This document shows positions 59,989 to 64,000 of a stretch of DNA of 64,000 nt, one piece after another. The DNA is from Levilactobacillus acidifarinae DSM 19394 = JCM 15949 (GTDB lineage Bacteria > Bacillota > Bacilli > Lactobacillales > Lactobacillaceae), in the NCBI RefSeq assembly GCF_001434835.1, contig NZ_AZDV01000001.1:37161-101160 (forward strand). Reading direction: 5' to 3'. How positions within the stretch are numbered: the first letter of the stretch is position 1; every line of letters starts with the position of its first letter. The notes under the pieces were generated by a model. It was given only the letters and a program-made list of their open reading frames with translations, did not search any database and had not been told where the DNA came from. A program made the position numbers and the translations under genes.

Positions 59989-61023
59989 ATGACACGACGA
60001 AATAAATGGGTCCTCACGTTGATGCTCCTCCTCGGAATTGCGATTTTTGCGTACTCGTTGCGCGACATCAAATTTTCCGTGTTGATCAACGATTTTGTGC
60101 ATATTAATTTTTGGTGGTTCGGCGTGGCCGTAATCTGTATGTTATTGTACCTGGGGCTTGAAGCGGTAATCGTCAAGGTCTTTATTTCCGATCGAATTTC
60201 GGGTTTCTCGTTTAAAGACGCGCTACGGATCCCGGCGGTGGAACAACTGTTTAACGGGATTACGCCGTTCTCGTCCGGTGGCCAACCGGCCCAACTGATT
60301 GCGTTGATGCAAACGGGGGTCGACGCGGGGAAGGCCAGCTCGATTCTATTGATGAAGTTCGTGGTCTTCCAGTCGATGATCGTGGTGAATTTCTTGATTG
60401 CCCTGGTCATTGGATTTAACTACATTCAGGATAAGCTCCACGCCCTGGCCTGGCTGGTGGTGTTCGGCTTTACCATTCACTTGGCCGTGATTATTGGCTT
60501 ACTGATGGTGATGTTCTGGCACGCCTTTACCAAGCGAGCCGTAGCGGTGGTCCTATACCCGATGCACTGGTTCATGAAACAGGACCGTTACGACCGGATG
60601 GCGGCGAATATTGACGACAAGATTGATTCGTTTTACGCCGAGAGTGTTCGGATCAGTGGTAAGGGAAAACTCATGCTCCGGGTCTTCGTGATCACATTTT
60701 TTCAACTCCTATTCTATTACCTGATCCCGTACTTCATTATGTTGGCTTTAGGCTACACCACGGCAAACATCGTCATGGTCACCAGCATGCACGTGCTGAT
60801 TGTCATGGTGATCTCGCTGTTCCCGATTCCTGGGGGCTCTGGCGGGGCGGAGTATAGTTTTGAGATGATTTTTAAGAGCTATATCGCGTCGAATAGTAAA
60901 CTGGTCTTGGCCATGATCCTCTGGCGCTTGTTGACCTACTACTTCGGAATGTTGACCGGACTAGTGGCCATGGTGGTGAAACCAGATAAGGTCGTTGAGG
61001 AAAGTAAGCCCACAAATCTGTGA
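59989..61023 (+). CDS. UPF0104/YbhN-like (MprF flippase-type) membrane protein
   Basis: ATG 59989 follows AGAGGGG and lies four bases after lafB. The 344-residue protein has about eight hydrophobic segments and the family blocks VEQLFNGITPFSSGGQPAQ and ISLFPIPGGSGGAEYSFEMIF, related to the flippase half of MprF. It is regularly found next to lafA-lafB; a role in translocating the glycolipid is inferred from this context. Confidence 0.88.
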   Translation: MTRRNKWVLTLMLLLGIAIFAYSLRDIKFSVLINDFVHINFWWFGVAVICMLLYLGLEAVIVKVFISDRISGFSFKDALRIPAVEQLFNGITPFSSGGQPAQLIALMQTGVDAGKASSILLMKFVVFQSMIVVNFLIALVIGFNYIQDKLHALAWLVVFGFTIHLAVIIGLLMVMFWHAFTKRAVAVVLYPMHWFMKQDRYDRMAANIDDKIDSFYAESVRISGKGKLMLRVFVITFFQLLFYYLIPYFIMLALGYTTANIVMVTSMHVLIVMVISLFPIPGGSGGAEYSFEMIFKSYIASNSKLVLAMILWRLLTYYFGMLTGLVAMVVKPDKVVEESKPTNL

Positions 61024-61098
61024 GTTTTTTGGATTAAAACGTGTCATCTGCCCTTAAGTTTGGTAAAATCATAGTGAAGCTCAGAAAGGGGACCAATC

Positions 61099-61335
61099 AT
61101 GGAAGAATCTCAACTGATTGGCATCATCAATCGCTTAAAGGCGATGCAAGAAGATGCCACCGACGAGCCACAACCCCGTCGATTCGAAAAGGAAGGCGTT
61201 GAACAAGCCACAGTGGTTTACAACGCGGCCAATAAGACTTATACGTTAACCGAACACAATCCGGAAACGACCTTCGAGTTTGATAACATTGATTTAGTGG
61301 CTATCGAATTATTTGATTTATTGACGGATAACTAA
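61099..61335 (+). CDS. YkuJ/DUF1797-family protein
   Basis: The 78-residue product (SQLIGIINRLKAMQEDATDE, EGVEQATVVYNAANKTYTLTE) matches the small Firmicutes family of B. subtilis YkuJ, of unknown function. AAAGGGG precedes the ATG. Confidence 0.85.
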   Translation: MEESQLIGIINRLKAMQEDATDEPQPRRFEKEGVEQATVVYNAANKTYTLTEHNPETTFEFDNIDLVAIELFDLLTDN

Positions 61336-61368
61336 CAAAACTATGGGTGCCATAGTTTTGTTTTTTTT
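61336..61368 (+). terminator. Terminator after the YkuJ-like gene
   Basis: CAAAACTATGG pairs with CCATAGTTTTG and eight T follow, starting at the stop codon. Confidence 0.92.
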
Positions 61369-61411
61369 ATAGGCCGAAAAGTTGAATTTTTCCAAAGGTT
61401 GCCCGTTGGAA

Positions 61412-61439
61412 TTGATTACCCAGCGCTATCAGCTATACT
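61412..61439 (+). promoter_or_regulatory. Promoter of ltaS
   Basis: TTGATT (61412-61417), 16 bases, TATACT (61434-61439). Confidence 0.8.
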
Positions 61440-61473
61440 GGAGTAATGTTAATTATTTTGTGGAGGCAGTCTC

Positions 61474-63537
61474 ATGGCAAACTTTGTTAAGCGAAGGATG
61501 AACTGGGTGAATACCCGTATGGGGTTCTTCCTCTTGATCGTCGTTTTATTTTGGATTAAGACGTACGTGGCCTACCAAACCGAATTTACGCTAGGGGCGA
61601 AGGGCAACGTCCAGCAGTTTCTATTGCTGATTAACCCACTCCCCGCGGCGTTACTCGTTTTTGGGATCGCGTTGTACTTTCGGGGGCGGTTGGCGTACTG
61701 GTTGATGTTGATCATTGACCTCTTAGAGTCAACCTGGATTTTCGCCAACGTCGTCTATTACCGGGAATTCTCGGATTTTCTGTCGTTTGGGATCATGAAA
61801 GGTTCCAGCGACGTTCAAAACAACCTGGGTAAGAGCTTAGCGCAGATTACCCACCTGTATGATTTTTTTGTGTACCTCGATATCATTCTCTTGGTCGTGC
61901 TGCTGTTAACGCACGTGATTCGGATCGATCCGCGACCGTTTAAGCGGCGGTACGCCTTGGCCATGTCGGTCTTGTCGTTTGGCCTGATGTTTGCGGAGTT
62001 CGGCATGGCCAACGCGGACCGATCTGGTTTACTGACGCGGACGTTTGATAACAACTACATCGTGAAGTACTTGGGATTAAACGAATACGCGGCCTTTAAC
62101 GCCTACCAGACGCAAAAGGAAAGCGCCACCCGGGCCAGTGCGAACGCCAGTGATATGAAGAGTGTCCTGAAATACCTGAAACAAAATCGGGTCAGTCCGA
62201 ACGTTTCCTACTATGGAAAGGAAAAGGGGAAAAACGTCTTTATCATCCACTTGGAAAGTTTCCAGCAATTCCTATTAGATTATAAAGTGAATGGTAAGGA
62301 AGTTACCCCGACGTTAAACAAGTTCTACCATAGTCAAAATACGTTGTCGTTTGATAATTTCTATAATCAGGTGGCTCAAGGGAAAACGTCTGATGCCGAA
62401 ATGATGCTGGAAAATTCTCTCTTTGGGTTGCCTCAGGGGTCCGCAATGACCACTTACGGAACTCAGAACACGTTCCAAGCGGCACCAGCGATTTTGAGTC
62501 AGGAAGCCGGGTACACGACGGCGGCCTTTCATGGGGATGTGCCGAGTTTCTGGAACCGGGATAACACCTACAAGTCGTGGGGGTATCAGTACTTCTTTAG
62601 TTCGAGTTACTACACGCAAAAGGCCGATTATAGTGTCGGTTATGGGTTGAAGGATAAGATTTTCTTGCGGGATTCGGCGAAGTACCTCGAACAGTTACCG
62701 CAACCGTTCTACGCCAAGCTGATCACCTTAACCAACCATTACCCGTACGAGTTAGATAAGAAGAACGTTGACTTCCCGGCCACGAAGACGGGGGACAAGA
62801 CGGTCGATCCGTACGTGCAGACGGCCCATTACTTGGATCAGGCGTTTGCGGAATTCATCAACTACCTCAAAAAGGCGGGACTCTATAAGAACAGTGTCAT
62901 CTTGGCCTATGGGGACCACTATGGAATTTCCAACAACCACCGGCCGGCCATTGCCCAACTTCTGGGTAAGAGTAAGGTGACGAGTTTTGATTTGGCACAG
63001 TTCCAGAAGGTCCCATTGATGATTCACGCAACGGGACTCAAGGGGGGCATCAACCACACGTATGGTGGAGAAATTGATGTCTTGCCGACCTTACTAGATC
63101 TTTTAGGGGTGAAGAATACCAATACGGTTCAGTTTGGCCAAGATCTGCTGGCCAAGAATCGAAACCAGACCGTAGCGTTTAGAAACGGGAACTTTGTCTC
63201 ACCAACCTACTCTAAGATTGGGGGAACCGTGTACGATACTAAGACGGGGAAGCCTCTGACGTTGACCAACGCGCAAAAGAAACAGGTTGATCAGTTGCAG
63301 AACCACGTCACGACGGAACTCTCGTTGTCTGATCGGGTAATCTACGGGGACTTATTGCGGTTCTACACGCCTAAAGGCTTTACAAAGGTTAATAAGAGTA
63401 GCTTTACCTATAAGTACAAACCAGCCATGGAGAAGCTGGCCGAGGCGCAGAAGGAAGAAAAGACGAGCGTCCTAGCTAAGCACGATGGTAAGAGCACCGT
63501 CACGGACTATAAGACGGATGCACCAGAATTGAAATAG
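61474..63537 (+). CDS. ltaS: Lipoteichoic acid synthase
   Basis: The 687-residue protein has five N-terminal transmembrane helices (within residues 1-170) and an extracellular sulfatase-fold domain. Metal and catalytic residues appear as IIHLES (Glu), GKTSDAEMMLENSLFGLPQGSA (Thr nucleophile), PSFWNRDNTY and AYGDHYG (Asp, His). It polymerises glycerol-phosphate from phosphatidylglycerol onto the glycolipid anchor made by LafA/LafB. GGAGG lies before the ATG. Confidence 0.96.
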   Translation: MANFVKRRMNWVNTRMGFFLLIVVLFWIKTYVAYQTEFTLGAKGNVQQFLLLINPLPAALLVFGIALYFRGRLAYWLMLIIDLLESTWIFANVVYYREFSDFLSFGIMKGSSDVQNNLGKSLAQITHLYDFFVYLDIILLVVLLLTHVIRIDPRPFKRRYALAMSVLSFGLMFAEFGMANADRSGLLTRTFDNNYIVKYLGLNEYAAFNAYQTQKESATRASANASDMKSVLKYLKQNRVSPNVSYYGKEKGKNVFIIHLESFQQFLLDYKVNGKEVTPTLNKFYHSQNTLSFDNFYNQVAQGKTSDAEMMLENSLFGLPQGSAMTTYGTQNTFQAAPAILSQEAGYTTAAFHGDVPSFWNRDNTYKSWGYQYFFSSSYYTQKADYSVGYGLKDKIFLRDSAKYLEQLPQPFYAKLITLTNHYPYELDKKNVDFPATKTGDKTVDPYVQTAHYLDQAFAEFINYLKKAGLYKNSVILAYGDHYGISNNHRPAIAQLLGKSKVTSFDLAQFQKVPLMIHATGLKGGINHTYGGEIDVLPTLLDLLGVKNTNTVQFGQDLLAKNRNQTVAFRNGNFVSPTYSKIGGTVYDTKTGKPLTLTNAQKKQVDQLQNHVTTELSLSDRVIYGDLLRFYTPKGFTKVNKSSFTYKYKPAMEKLAEAQKEEKTSVLAKHDGKSTVTDYKTDAPELK

Positions 63538-63547
63538 TAATGAGTAG

Positions 63548-63578
63548 AAGCCCGTTATCCTTGTGATAACGGGCTTTT
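63548..63578 (+). terminator. Terminator of ltaS
   Basis: AAGCCCGTTATC pairs with GATAACGGGCTT, then TTTT. Confidence 0.92.
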
Positions 63579-63737
63579 GTGTGGTTAAAGGGAATTAGCT
63601 GAAATTAATTTCAGTAAATATTCATTTTTCGCTTGACCAAGTCCGGAGATATTGGTAAACTAATTTCTGTTGTCATTTACGGAAACAAACGCGATGGCAA
63701 CGGCAACCGGTTACGGTTTAACAATTTAAAAAAGGGC

Positions 63738-63766
63738 TTGACGGTCGGATTGATAATTGTTATGAT
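63738..63766 (+). promoter_or_regulatory. rRNA operon promoter P1
   Basis: TTGACG (63738-63743), 17 bases, TATGAT (63761-63766). The AT-rich stretch before it may act as UP element. The frame open across 63633-63815 is not considered a gene. Confidence 0.8.
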
Positions 63767-63845
63767 AGTAACCGTTGTTGAGAATATTTATTCAACTTCT
63801 TCCAAAAACATTTAATATTTATTCAAAATAATGTTTAAAAAGTTG

Positions 63846-63874
63846 TTGACACGGTATTATCGACATGATATACT
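63846..63874 (+). promoter_or_regulatory. rRNA operon promoter P2
   Basis: TTGACA (63846-63851), 17 bases, TATACT (63869-63874), 108 bases after P1; tandem strong promoters are typical for rrn operons. Confidence 0.88.
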
Positions 63875-63879
63875 TTAAA

Positions 63880-64000
63880 AGTTGTCACGAAGCAATTACT
63901 TCTTATGACAACTTGGTAGACCTTTGAAAACTGAACATTGTTTTGACAAACCAAATATGTGTAGGGCGGTTTGAACTTAGGTTCAAACCCAAACAATATT
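63880..64000 (+). other. rRNA leader with boxA-like and processing stems
   Basis: AGTTGTC/GACAACT forms a first hairpin (63880-63914). CTTTGAAAACTGAACA (from about 63922) is the conserved antitermination (boxA-type) leader sequence of lactobacillar rrn operons, and GGTTTGAAC/GTTCAAACC (63970-63990) is a further stem. The 16S rRNA gene is expected to begin just beyond the window. Confidence 0.8.

Noticed and set aside
63633..63815. 60-codon ORF in the rRNA promoter region
   Set aside because: It overlaps P1 and has no ribosome binding site or family resemblance.
1..64000. CRISPR arrays, insertion sequences, prophage or integrase genes
   Set aside because: No regular short repeats with spacers, no transposase or integrase motifs, and gene order looks chromosomal throughout.

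Overview
The window reads as chromosomal DNA of a GC-richer member of the Lactobacillaceae, most likely Levilactobacillus or a close relative; the genus is inferred from gene content, not from a marker gene. Supporting signs are strong AAGGAGG-type ribosome binding sites, many GTG/TTG starts, a family-typical lipoteichoic acid set (lafA, lafB, ltaS), two GntP gluconate permeases with a gluconokinase, CtsR and CIRCE heat-shock sites, a WxL-domain lectin pair, and an rRNA promoter/leader at the right edge whose 16S gene should begin just past base 64000. Nearly all sequence is ordinary core or near-core genome; I saw no phage, insertion sequence, CRISPR array or plasmid function.

Layout. 1-8.1 kb: end of pyrimidine-nucleoside phosphorylase, a structured palindromic intergenic element, a GshA-like protein that appears to lack the catalytic glutamates, a LysR regulator beside a flavodoxin/SDR/cupin/carboxymuconolactone-decarboxylase operon, and a second LysR gene divergent from a fumarate-reductase-like flavoprotein. 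8.1-14 kb: amino-acid permease, then the gluconate locus gntK-gntP with a divergent RpiR-type regulator. 14-18.5 kb: GH25-like membrane protein, DUF4828 protein, Gfo/Idh oxidoreductase, DEAD-box helicase, tRNA-Arg(CCT). 18.6-24 kb: tkt-aroE-aroF-aroB, feeding erythrose-4-phosphate into the first steps of aromatic biosynthesis. 24-28 kb: a frameshifted EamA transporter preceded by its own leader-peptide attenuator, a universal stress protein, and a second gntP. 28-41 kb: envelope and housekeeping genes (GT2, mnaA, NERD protein, YihY, recX, serine hydrolase, DUF402 phosphatase, AI-2E family permease, tagD, a tagF-type polymerase with an unknown partner). 41-52.5 kb: prfC, two tandem 709-residue lectin/WxL proteins, NADH oxidase, dipeptidase, MucBP-like protein. 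52.5-64 kb: clpE, ptsH-ptsI, lafA-lafB-flippase-like operon, ltaS, rRNA promoters.

The most notable system is regulatory. Upstream of tkt-aroEFB there is a promoter, a ribosome binding site, a 19-codon ORF containing Phe-Tyr-Tyr-Tyr-Trp-Phe, a chain of mutually exclusive hairpins and a strong intrinsic terminator 19 bases before the tkt start. This is the architecture of a ribosome-mediated attenuator sensing all three aromatic amino acids, where a T-box would usually be expected in this group. A second, independent leader peptide (15 codons, three Phe) with an exactly overlapping antiterminator/terminator pair precedes the EamA transporter.

All domain and family names come from recognition of sequence motifs, without database searches; folding was done by eye.
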